A DNA stretch of 64,000 bases from an uncultured Candidatus Saccharibacteria bacterium. GTDB lineage: Bacteria > Patescibacteriota > Saccharimonadia > Saccharimonadales > Saccharimonadaceae. Shown here piece by piece: positions 48,473-56,650 of the stretch (its first letter is position 1; each line of letters starts with the position of its first letter). The stretch is from NCBI GenBank assembly GCA_946404545.1, contig CAMJDZ010000001.1:124001-188000 (forward strand), read 5' to 3'. The position numbers and the translations under genes were made by a program. The notes under the pieces were generated by a model. That model was not told the origin of the DNA and ran no database searches. It worked only from the letters and a program-made list of their open reading frames with translations.

Positions 48473-51400
48473 TTAATACCTCGGCGGCAATTCACGAGAA
48501 TAGGTCGTGACTGCCTGGTTATAACGCGACATTTGGCCGAAGCTCCAAAGATAATTACCGGTATTGAGGTTAAAGACCTCTGCGCGCACGATTGAGCCGG
48601 TGCCATTTGTTGCACCCGCAGTGCGGTTCAAAATCAAACGTTTCGTAATCACCGGCGAATCAAAGATAACGCTCTGATTACAAACATTGGCGTTCAAGTC
48701 ACTCATTCTCAATTCCCTAGTTGGGTCGCTCGACTTAAATGCGCAAGTGTTCACTTTGTCGGCGATAATAGTTGCATCAACATATTTTACAGAATCAGTA
48801 AGATAAACATTTTCTGCCAAGATAATTACACCAGTAACACCATTAAGCGTCGTCATTGCCTTCGCGACTTGTTTATTCAAATCGCCATCAATCACTACGT
48901 TTGTCGCGCGATAAATAACTGTATGGTTGCCATTATCGTCGGCAAATGTTGGCGTCTTCGAAAGATAGAGATTGTTTGTTTTGATACCTACCGGCTCGGA
49001 CGCGTTGTCGCGATAAACGGACGGATCAATGTTTGACGCATCAAGATAAATCGTATTGTTGTACTGTTTCTGCGGCACGCCACTGAGGTTTTTGCCAATC
49101 TCGGAATAACGATCTTTTGTGCGAGCTTCATACTGCGTTGCCGATATTTCGCCAATTTTCTTCATGTCTTCTGACTGCTTGCATTCCGCGTTCGCGAAAG
49201 TCTGAGTCATGAATGTACATTCGTTAGAATTAGTCTCGTCGGCAACAGTAGTATTGTTATTCGTTGGATTTGTGCGCGTAATGTTCAAGTTCTTCGTATT
49301 TGCGCCAGTGCCGTCGCGGCCATAAGCAAGCGCTGCGCCGGAGGCCATGAGGAAGTTTTTGTTTACGCGGCCATAAACGCCATACTCAGCCCAGGAGCCA
49401 AAGGTCAACCTATTGGCGGCGCCGTTCGCAACGATCTTTTTGCTATAAATTGAGGTGTTAATTTTTGTTGCACTGTATACATTCGAAGATTCAACGCTCA
49501 TAGTTGGGCGCTTCGCAATTGTGAGACAGGACGCAGTCGCGCGGCGCGTGCTGATGTTGGAGCCTTCTTGCAATGCGGCCGCATCATTATTCCCATCGTG
49601 GCTATCATACGGATAAACCGAAAGCTCAACGCAAACGCGATCGCCTACTACGTAATCATCGCTAATTTCTACCGTGACTGGAGCAAGCGTTTCATTAACA
49701 TTATTTTTACTAAAACCTTCTTGGTTAAAGCGGCGTGTTTCGGATGTCGAGTGAACGCTACCCTTCAGGTTCCCCGCGGAATCGGTGAAATAATAACTGT
49801 AACGCACGTCTGTGTTTTTGGTAATTGTGGCGTAAGTGTTTTTATTGGCATCGTTGCTGACGGTCTCATTTTTGCGCGTCATCACAGCAACACCGGGCTG
49901 CATCGTAATACTCTCACCAATGTAAGCGACGCGAAGAGTTTGGTTAGAGACATACGGTTTCAGTACGTAGTTATACGGGATAATAACGCTCGCCGTAGCC
50001 GTACGTGCAGTGTCGCCAACATTGGCGCCGTTGGTAACTTTTTGTTCATTCCAGTCTAGTCTTTGCGTAATTGTACTACCGGTATCGAGAATGCCGATGT
50101 TATATTCCTGCCTATTGCGCGCGCAGTCCAGTTTGCCAGCTATCTGATAATAGCCGCTTTCTGGAGTGCCACAGCGATAATTATTGCTTGCGCCGTCGCT
50201 CGGCGAAGCGAACGAACCATTCAAATGATTAACATCCTGCATAAAGCCGCTCGGGGTAGGACTGCTCAACCAAACACGCGGGTTATTGAATGTGCCGCCA
50301 ACAAGCGGAACGTCCGTGCGGAAAAGATATTTATTGTTATTATTTACGGTCGTCGATTTAGTGCTCCAGCCACTCGCAGTATATGAAACTGTAGCAGACA
50401 GTCCGTTTTCCTTGATCGGATAAAGCGAGCCGGCGCACATGTCATATTTGAAACGGATATTGTCAGTCGGACGAGCATAAATCGAAACTGGGCCGTTAGC
50501 CACCGTCTCAGTCTTGTTTAGATTTTTATTATTTACACTGAGCTGGCCGTAGTTTTGACCTTCTAGCAAGCCGTACTCGATGTTTGGTGCTACCGAGCAT
50601 TTTTGCTTCGGGCGCGAAATCGTAACACAGTATTCAGAACCGGATGCGGCCGTTAGGCCATCCGATGATGATTGACGAGCACGGTAACTCATAGCACTAC
50701 AGAACGTGCGCGTTTCGCCATATTTTAGCGTACCAGTTACTTTAGGGGTGAATACATTTTGTGAGCTATCTTCTGCCAAAGCATTAGTATTGCCGCTAGC
50801 CGTAGCCGATGTTGGTGTCCAGTCCGCAGCAGACGAACCATTCACGAGAGAGCTGGCATCTCTGCGTGAAGCGGAGTACTGTGTCGCGACCGTTTCGCCA
50901 GCAGAATCTTTTGAACGTTTAACGTTGCTCGTGAAGCTAATTTCGTAATAGCCGTCATCTGAATCCGATAGCGTAATTCGATGATTCGATGGAATTGAAA
51001 CATCGGTTTTGGCTGAGTTCTTTTTAACAGATGCCGTAACAGATCCGGAGAAGTACGCGTATGGACGAGAGATTTTAACGCACTGCTTAGAATACGTAGA
51101 GCCACTGGCGCCATTAACTGTCGAGTAAGCCGCCGATGTCGTCACACCAGAACACTTCGTTTGCGATTCGCCGGGGTTGAGCGAGACGGTTACCTTTTTA
51201 TAGTTAAATGCGCCGTCCCAACCAAAGACAGGTTTATATGTCCAGTCGCCAGACGATGGCGATATATCGATACTTCCACTCGAGCCGTTAGTTTCGCCAA
51301 GCCCATACCAGTTGGTTGTCGCGGTATGCGCGTCGCGGAGGGTGACTCTCGAGCGTAGGCGGTTATCAAACTCGATAACCGTGTTTCTTCTGTTCACCTT

Positions 51401-52255
51401 ATTCGTATCATAATAATCATCCGTACCCGCATCTCTTGCATAGCCGCTCATAATAGTGCGCTCAACCGAGCCGTCGCCGCCAACGTCAATACGTGCGCGC
51501 GTGTTGTTTTCAAAAACACTCGTCGATTCTTGCTTTTCGGCAAGGATCACGAAGTTCGACCAACCATAACTACCAGAACCATTATTGAAGCCGCGATAAA
51601 GAGATAGCTCAATCTCACCATGGTCAGAAAGCTCGGTGATGCCAACTTCACTAATTAGAGTTTCACCATTCACTTTTATTTTTGCGACACGCTCAGGGTA
51701 GGTAAAGTCATTCTCGCCACTCGTATTATTTGCGGATGCTCTCAGGAAATCTTTGCCACAATAGCCATTCGGATCGCAGCCGTACACGCTCGCCCAGCCG
51801 TCCGAATATTCGATACCAATATTACTATTACATTTACTATGGTCGTTCCTGGCACAAATCTTAACGTTCGTAGCATAAATGGCTGCGTGCGATGACTTAT
51901 TATTGACCGATCCGACAACGCCAAGGGTGGTTATGCCGGTCCTTCTGAGATACGCGTTCACATTAATTGTATAAGTGCTGCCAGACTGAGAGAAGCCGGC
52001 TTCGTCCGTAATCCACATTACACCGCGAGCACTACTCGAGTTGCCACAAGCCCACTCGACACCAGCGTCCGACATCGAGTTACCAGGAGAAACGTCGGTG
52101 ATTTGAGAATAAGTGCTGCCGCTGTTGACCGGAAATTTGCGATTAGCATTGTTCATACAAGTAGTTTTGTTTTTGGCGTAAGCGGCGCCCGGAACAAAGA
52201 ACAAAATGCCTAGTATTGTAAGCAAAGCAACTAATGAAGTAGTTTTCCGTTTCAT
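48473..52255 (-). CDS. Large secreted surface protein of the pseudopilin operon (candidate tip adhesin)
   Basis: 1260 residues. Signal peptide (KTTSLVALLTILGILFFVPGAAYA, about 4-27). The body is rich in Ser, Thr, Asn and Tyr. A repeated module ends three times with a similar cysteine motif: CVKISRP (about 395), CVTISRP (about 545) and CLTIAKRP (about 910), each preceded by another Cys in a GE.+.C context, so a disulfide-linked beta domain is likely. The last 290 residues hold regular beta-type repeats (VIDGDLNKQV, VIILAENVYL, TIIADKVNTC). No LPXTG, membrane helix or anchor at the C-terminus. I recognise no family. The pseudopilin neighbours suggest a PilY1-like role at a pilus tip, by inference. 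Confidence 0.8.
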   Translation of the reverse strand: MKRKTTSLVALLTILGILFFVPGAAYAKNKTTCMNNANRKFPVNSGSTYSQITDVSPGNSMSDAGVEWACGNSSSARGVMWITDEAGFSQSGSTYTINVNAYLRRTGITTLGVVGSVNNKSSHAAIYATNVKICARNDHSKCNSNIGIEYSDGWASVYGCDPNGYCGKDFLRASANNTSGENDFTYPERVAKIKVNGETLISEVGITELSDHGEIELSLYRGFNNGSGSYGWSNFVILAEKQESTSVFENNTRARIDVGGDGSVERTIMSGYARDAGTDDYYDTNKVNRRNTVIEFDNRLRSRVTLRDAHTATTNWYGLGETNGSSGSIDISPSSGDWTYKPVFGWDGAFNYKKVTVSLNPGESQTKCSGVTTSAAYSTVNGASGSTYSKQCVKISRPYAYFSGSVTASVKKNSAKTDVSIPSNHRITLSDSDDGYYEISFTSNVKRSKDSAGETVATQYSASRRDASSLVNGSSAADWTPTSATASGNTNALAEDSSQNVFTPKVTGTLKYGETRTFCSAMSYRARQSSSDGLTAASGSEYCVTISRPKQKCSVAPNIEYGLLEGQNYGQLSVNNKNLNKTETVANGPVSIYARPTDNIRFKYDMCAGSLYPIKENGLSATVSYTASGWSTKSTTVNNNNKYLFRTDVPLVGGTFNNPRVWLSSPTPSGFMQDVNHLNGSFASPSDGASNNYRCGTPESGYYQIAGKLDCARNRQEYNIGILDTGSTITQRLDWNEQKVTNGANVGDTARTATASVIIPYNYVLKPYVSNQTLRVAYIGESITMQPGVAVMTRKNETVSNDANKNTYATITKNTDVRYSYYFTDSAGNLKGSVHSTSETRRFNQEGFSKNNVNETLAPVTVEISDDYVVGDRVCVELSVYPYDSHDGNNDAAALQEGSNISTRRATASCLTIAKRPTMSVESSNVYSATKINTSIYSKKIVANGAANRLTFGSWAEYGVYGRVNKNFLMASGAALAYGRDGTGANTKNLNITRTNPTNNNTTVADETNSNECTFMTQTFANAECKQSEDMKKIGEISATQYEARTKDRYSEIGKNLSGVPQKQYNNTIYLDASNIDPSVYRDNASEPVGIKTNNLYLSKTPTFADDNGNHTVIYRATNVVIDGDLNKQVAKAMTTLNGVTGVIILAENVYLTDSVKYVDATIIADKVNTCAFKSSDPTRELRMSDLNANVCNQSVIFDSPVITKRLILNRTAGATNGTGSIVRAEVFNLNTGNYLWSFGQMSRYNQAVTTYSRELPPRY

Positions 52256-52258
52256 TAT

Positions 52259-52900
52259 TTAGCCCTCCCCCTCTTCGCTGCTGTTTTCTTTGGCGCGTTT
52301 CTCCATCACGCCGCGATATTCTTCCGACTTCTTTTGATTGCCCAGCATTCCTTCGATTTCTGAAATCCAGTAGGCGCTCTGAATTGTTTGGTTCAAGCGT
52401 TCGCTCCAATAGGCATCCTCGAGGGCCTTTTCGAGTAGTTTTTCGTCTTTCGTTGACGACAAATCTTCCGCACGGTATAAAAGAATCTGCGCCTTGTTTT
52501 CATCATATTTCGCATCGTCAATGAGAGCCTGCATCGCATCGTAATACTCATCAGTATTAATCGAGTATCTTTCTCTTATTGAGTCGATGCTCAAATAATC
52601 TGCGCCATAGTTTTGCGATATCTCGTCTCTTTTTTGCTCTTCGGCTTTTTTCTTCATATCTGAGCTAGCAATAAAAGCAACAATGACGGCGGCGACCGAC
52701 AAAATAACTAACAGGATGGAAATGATGATCCATTTTAGATTGCCGCCACTTGAGCGAGCAGCTTTTCCGTTCGAAGAAGAACCATCAACCTGTGGCCATT
52801 TGGCCATTTCTACATCAAAATTAACACCAGAATAGCCTGGATGATTGTCGGTAGGATTGATATTCCCACCCACCCCAGTATTAGCGCTCTCAACGCTCAT
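52259..52900 (-). CDS. Membrane protein with outer helical domain, first gene of the appendage operon
   Basis: 213 residues. A disordered N-terminal part (about 1-55), one membrane helix (about 56-78), then a helical Glu/Lys/Tyr-rich C-terminal domain (about 100-205) that looks TPR-like (YDENKAQILLYRAEDLSST.., AYWSERLNQTIQSAYWISEIE). No family recognised. Leaderless promoter; three bases before the 1260-residue gene, so likely its partner, for example as membrane anchor or secretion factor. Role inferred from context only. Confidence 0.65.
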   Translation of the reverse strand: MSVESANTGVGGNINPTDNHPGYSGVNFDVEMAKWPQVDGSSSNGKAARSSGGNLKWIIISILLVILSVAAVIVAFIASSDMKKKAEEQKRDEISQNYGADYLSIDSIRERYSINTDEYYDAMQALIDDAKYDENKAQILLYRAEDLSSTKDEKLLEKALEDAYWSERLNQTIQSAYWISEIEGMLGNQKKSEEYRGVMEKRAKENSSEEGEG

Positions 52901-52906
52901 GCTTAT

Positions 52907-52915
52907 ATTTTAGCA
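52907..52915 (-). promoter_or_regulatory. Extended -10, leaderless type, for the appendage operon
   Basis: Minus strand TGCTAAAAT, six bases before the ATG at 52900. Confidence 0.65.
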
Positions 52916-52920
52916 TAAAA

Positions 52921-52946
52921 AAATACCGCCATGACGGCGGTATTTC
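52921..52946. terminator. Terminator after rny
   Basis: Stem AATACCGCC / GGCGGTATT, 5-base loop; A-tract on one side, T-rich on the other. On the minus strand it ends the rny transcript. Confidence 0.75.
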
Positions 52947-52959
52947 TCTTATTTTTGAA

Positions 52960-54480
52960 TTATTTTGCGTATTCGATGGCGCGGGTTTCACGAATCACGT
53001 TAACCTTGATGACGCCAGGATACTGCATCGTAGCCTCAATCTTGTCAGCGATATCGCGAGCGAGCTTCAAAGCGGAGAGATCATCAATCTGCTTTGGCTC
53101 AACAATGACGCGAATTTCGCGACCAGCAGAAATCGCATAAGCCTTCTCAATACCTGGGAAGCTAGTGGCAACATTTTCAAGTGCCTTCATGCGTTCAGCA
53201 AAGTTCTCAGCAGAGATATTGCGAGCGCCTGGGCGAGCAGCAGAAATTGCATCCATAATCTTGACAATAACTGCTTCTGGCGTGGTTGGCTCGATATCGT
53301 TGTGATGTGCAGCGATTGCGTGCGTGATGCGTTCGTCCATGCCGTACTTCTTTGCAAGCTCGGCACCAATATCGGCATGCTTACCTTCAATCTTGTGCGT
53401 GACAGCTTTGCCCATATCGTGGAGCAAACATGCGGTCTTGGTAATTTGAACATCGGCACCGATTTCCTCAGCAATCATACCGCCCATGTGAGCCATTTCG
53501 ATAGAGTGAAGAAGCACGTTCTGGCCATAGCTAGTACGATACTTCAACTCACCGAGAAGGTGAAGGATTTCGCTTGGGATACCGATAACGCCAACTTCAC
53601 GAGCAGCGTCTTCGCCGGCGCGAACGACTTCCTTTTCAATTTCGCGGTTTGCCTTTGCGACAGCATCCTCGATGCTAGATGGGTTGATACGACCATCCTT
53701 CATGAGGCGCTCGAGCGCGTAACGCGCAACCTGACGGCGAATTGGATCGAAGCTACTGAGCACGACCATGCCTGGAGTATCGTCGACAAGAACGTCAACG
53801 CCGGTTGCGTGCTGGAGAGCCTGAATGTTGCGGCCTTCCTTACCAATAATGCGGCCCTTCATATCGTCATCTGGAAGCTTGAGGCTAGTAACCGTGCGGT
53901 CAGCCGTGACCTCAGAAGACATGCGCTCCATCGTGGTCAAAAGAATCGATTCAGCAGTTTCTTCGACGTGGTCATGAATAGCTTTTTGCTCTTTTGCAAC
54001 GAGCTCGGTCAAATCATTCTTAATGTCGCGCTCAGTCATCTGCATGAGCTTTTCTTTTGCATCAGCCTTGCTAAGACCAGCGATTTTTTCGAGCTTTTCC
54101 TGAGCCTTGGTGCGAATGTCGCGAATCTCATTTTTGAGATCTTCGATTTCGTTTTCTTCTTTGCGAAGATTTTCAGACTTCTTGTCGAGCTGATCAAGTT
54201 TCTTGTCGAGCAAAGTCTCACGTTCAGCAAGACGGTCCTCGGTTTTCTTCCACTCTTTGCGACGATTCGATTCTTCTTTCTGAGTATCGTCGTGAATCGT
54301 GGTAGCTTCTTTTTTCGCATTCAAAACAATCTCGGAAGCTTCATGCTTTGCTTTGCGAATGAGCTCCTCAGCTTTGTTTTTGCCACCGTTTTCTTTGCGC
54401 TTGTTTGATGCATAAGAAACACCAACCCCGGCGCCTGCGCCAACAACTAGCGCAATAATTGCAGGAACAATCCATTCCAT
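52960..54480 (-). CDS. rny: Ribonuclease Y
   Basis: Membrane-anchored endoribonuclease that starts mRNA decay. 506 residues: N-terminal anchor helix (about 2-22), long coiled coil (about 30-190), KH domain (LPDDDMKGRIIGKEGRNIQAL) and HD domain with LLHDMGKAV and the HAIAAHHND helix. Normal length. No clear promoter box next to the ATG; a purine-rich GGTGATAC site is close. Confidence 0.96.
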   Translation of the reverse strand: MEWIVPAIIALVVGAGAGVGVSYASNKRKENGGKNKAEELIRKAKHEASEIVLNAKKEATTIHDDTQKEESNRRKEWKKTEDRLAERETLLDKKLDQLDKKSENLRKEENEIEDLKNEIRDIRTKAQEKLEKIAGLSKADAKEKLMQMTERDIKNDLTELVAKEQKAIHDHVEETAESILLTTMERMSSEVTADRTVTSLKLPDDDMKGRIIGKEGRNIQALQHATGVDVLVDDTPGMVVLSSFDPIRRQVARYALERLMKDGRINPSSIEDAVAKANREIEKEVVRAGEDAAREVGVIGIPSEILHLLGELKYRTSYGQNVLLHSIEMAHMGGMIAEEIGADVQITKTACLLHDMGKAVTHKIEGKHADIGAELAKKYGMDERITHAIAAHHNDIEPTTPEAVIVKIMDAISAARPGARNISAENFAERMKALENVATSFPGIEKAYAISAGREIRVIVEPKQIDDLSALKLARDIADKIEATMQYPGVIKVNVIRETRAIEYAK

Positions 54481-54556
54481 GTATCACCTCTTTCTAAGTT
54501 GTAATTAAAAACGAATAATAATCAGGTTCCCCCTAACAATTATTCTAGCATGCTAA

Positions 54557-54889
54557 TTACTTTTTTGGCGGCGTAATATTTGCCGGGCGTCCATATTCCG
54601 GAAGAATAATCTCGCAGCGTTCGCCGCGTTGATTGTACAGCGGAATTTGCAGGTCACGACTGAGCGTATTTACGACCGTTGCGCCAATGCGAAGGCCAGT
54701 AAAACTTCCTGGTCCGGCAAAAAATGTGATTGATTCCAAATCTTTCCAATCGCAATTATTCTCAACGAGTTTATCGTGGACGAATTTTAATAAATCGCGC
54801 GCAAGACTACGGCCGGAGTCCCATTCATATTCACGTTCATTAAGACGCAAAATCGTTTTCAGCGTCGATGTGTCTAAATACATTTTCAT
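54557..54889 (-). CDS. tsaB: TsaB-like protein, half length
   Basis: 110 residues: the N-terminal half of TsaB (usually about 220), with LDTSTL at 5-10 and GPGSFTGLRIG at 59-69. TsaB is the non-catalytic partner of TsaD in t6A37 tRNA modification. The second ASKHA subdomain is absent, and the frame closes with a normal stop and no sign of continuation in 54481-54556. Four-base overlap with tsaE. The retained half includes the region that contacts TsaD in known structures, so it may still function. Confidence 0.85.
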   Translation of the reverse strand: MKMYLDTSTLKTILRLNEREYEWDSGRSLARDLLKFVHDKLVENNCDWKDLESITFFAGPGSFTGLRIGATVVNTLSRDLQIPLYNQRGERCEIILPEYGRPANITPPKK

Positions 54890-55290
54890 TGAATCGTCAC
54901 CTCGCGAGTGCTCTCGTCTATATATTTAATTTCAATAACGTGATGGTTAGCCGGAAGTAAATCTTTGATGCTCTGCCCCCACTCAATGACCGTAATCGTC
55001 TGCGGGTCTTCAATTGATTCTGCCAAATCTTCAGACATAATGCCTGGATCTTCAAGACGATAAAAATCATAATGAGCCAAAATGCAATTGTCGCCTTTAT
55101 ATAAACGCGAAATCGTAAATGACGGTGAGCTCAAAGTAGCCTTCACGCCAAGGCCGTCTGCTAAACCACGAGTAAAAGTAGTTTTGCCGGCACCGACGTC
55201 GCCAATTAGCTCCAAAACAGCAGGCGCTTTCAAGCTAGTCGCGAAGTTGCGACCTAGTTCGAGCATCTCTGTTTCAGAATGAATTAACAT
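54886..55290 (-). CDS. tsaE: tRNA t6A modification ATPase TsaE
   Basis: 134 residues. Walker A GDVGAGKTT (30-37), SSPSFTISRLY, YDFYRLEDP and VIEWGQ are family hallmarks. Works with TsaB-TsaD. Between comEC (three bases upstream) and tsaB (overlap), so the three form one operon. Confidence 0.95.
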   Translation of the reverse strand: MLIHSETEMLELGRNFATSLKAPAVLELIGDVGAGKTTFTRGLADGLGVKATLSSPSFTISRLYKGDNCILAHYDFYRLEDPGIMSEDLAESIEDPQTITVIEWGQSIKDLLPANHHVIEIKYIDESTREVTIQ

Positions 55291-55293
55291 GTT

Positions 55294-56466
55294 TTATATT
55301 TTACCATTTTTTGAAGATTTTTCCAGAGCATAGGTCGGCCGATAACTGTGGCGAGTAATACGAAATGTCACCACGGCGAGAATGATAATCGCTGGCCATA
55401 ACAACAAAACTCTCCCGTCGTGCTGCGCAATATCCATACTCGCCCACGGAATACTGGCTAAACACTCTACAACTGCAATTTGGATTTTAAGTAGCGCGCC
55501 GACTAGCCAACCGAGTAACGGAAGTGCCGTTAAGCCAGCTAAGAATGTCAGCAACATCGTCGGCGCAATGAGTGGCGAGATTAGCAGATTCGCAATAATC
55601 GCTAGGCCAGGAATAGTGCCGTAATTATATATAGCGATTGGCAAGCAAAGACTCTGTGCGGCAACGCTCGCAATAATAATACTCGCGAAAAAGCCAGGCT
55701 GTTTTTCGCCGTATAGCAATTTTGTGATTAATGGCGTAATAAAAATAATGCCGGTGTATGACGCAAATGATAATTGCCAGGCTAGATTATTAACATTACT
55801 AGGATTGATCAAAAGCGACAGCGCCATAACATACAGTATTAAACGCGCCGGATGAAAATGGCGCCCATAATACCAGGCGCAGAGCGACAAAAAAGTTGCG
55901 AGGCCGGCACGCATCATACTCGGCGTAAAGCCCGTAATACTAATGTAGCCAAGGAGCATAATCGTAGCGCCGGCGAAAGTGGCAAAGCGCGAGATTTTGC
56001 CGAATCGCTTCTTCGCTACATTCACAACAACGGCAAGATGGAAACCGGAAGCGACGACAATATGCGATAGCCCAACAAGGCGCAAAGCGTCCTTTAGGCT
56101 GATAGTTAATAGCACTTTTTGGCCGAGAAGATAACTTAGCGCGAGGCCATGCTCCGTCTCGTCCGGAACGAGTTTTCGAAACCGCGCCGAAAACCAGTCA
56201 CGTACTTTTAGTGCGAAATCTTTTTGGTTTGGTCGTTCGATTGAAACTAGGTGCGGCTCTTTCATAAAGGCCGCAAAGGTTCCGAAGCCTTCTTCTAGTT
56301 TCCCTTCCACAACTAGCTTACTCGATCGATCTAGTGCCTTTTGGCCTGCGAGCATTACATATACACGTCCAATATCCGTTTCAAGCTGAACGCGAGTATA
56401 GCCTTTTTTATACTCAACATCCTCTGCCACGACGCCGCTCAAACTAACGTTGTGCCCGACCTGCAT
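55294..56466 (-). CDS. comEC: ComEC/Rec2-family DNA uptake channel (start disputed)
   Basis: Inner-membrane channel for single-stranded DNA in natural transformation. From the internal ATG 390 residues: an outer OB-like domain (about 1-85), then the competence domain with SYLLGQKVLLTISLKDALRLVGLSHIVVASGFHLAVVV and about eight to ten membrane helices. The C-terminal beta-lactamase domain of longer ComECs is absent. The same frame continues upstream to an ATG at 56574 and encodes a membrane helix (SVVPLIICIAIITVSFL) expected in ComEC, but codon 3 is TGA. Either translation starts at an ATT after it, or the N-terminus is lost, or the gene has a nonsense mutation or base error. Confidence 0.85.
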   Translation of the reverse strand: MQVGHNVSLSGVVAEDVEYKKGYTRVQLETDIGRVYVMLAGQKALDRSSKLVVEGKLEEGFGTFAAFMKEPHLVSIERPNQKDFALKVRDWFSARFRKLVPDETEHGLALSYLLGQKVLLTISLKDALRLVGLSHIVVASGFHLAVVVNVAKKRFGKISRFATFAGATIMLLGYISITGFTPSMMRAGLATFLSLCAWYYGRHFHPARLILYVMALSLLINPSNVNNLAWQLSFASYTGIIFITPLITKLLYGEKQPGFFASIIIASVAAQSLCLPIAIYNYGTIPGLAIIANLLISPLIAPTMLLTFLAGLTALPLLGWLVGALLKIQIAVVECLASIPWASMDIAQHDGRVLLLWPAIIILAVVTFRITRHSYRPTYALEKSSKNGKI

Positions 56467-56574
56467 GAGCGGTTGCTGCGGTATAAAAAATTCTCGTAAA
56501 AAGGATACTGTAATAATTGCAATACATATAATTAATGGGACAACCGAAACGTGCGGGCGATGAATTCATCTCAT
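56467..56574 (-). other. In-frame 5' extension of comEC interrupted by TGA
   Basis: Reads M-R-stop-I-H-R-P-H and on through a hydrophobic helix into the comEC frame, 36 codons in all. TACCAT lies six bases before this ATG, as in the leaderless genes of the window, but without the TG extension. A TGG codon in place of TGA (56568-56566) would give an intact reading frame. Confidence 0.55.
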
Positions 56575-56635
56575 ATAAATATGGTAATGCCGAGCATTTT
56601 TCTTGCGAAGCATAAGGATTAATCCGTTTTCGGTA

Positions 56636-56644
56636 TGGTAAAAT
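56636..56644 (+). promoter_or_regulatory. Extended -10, leaderless type, for the LTA synthase-like gene
   Basis: TGGTAAAAT, six bases before the ATG at 56651. Confidence 0.65.
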
Positions 56645-56650
56645 AGATGT

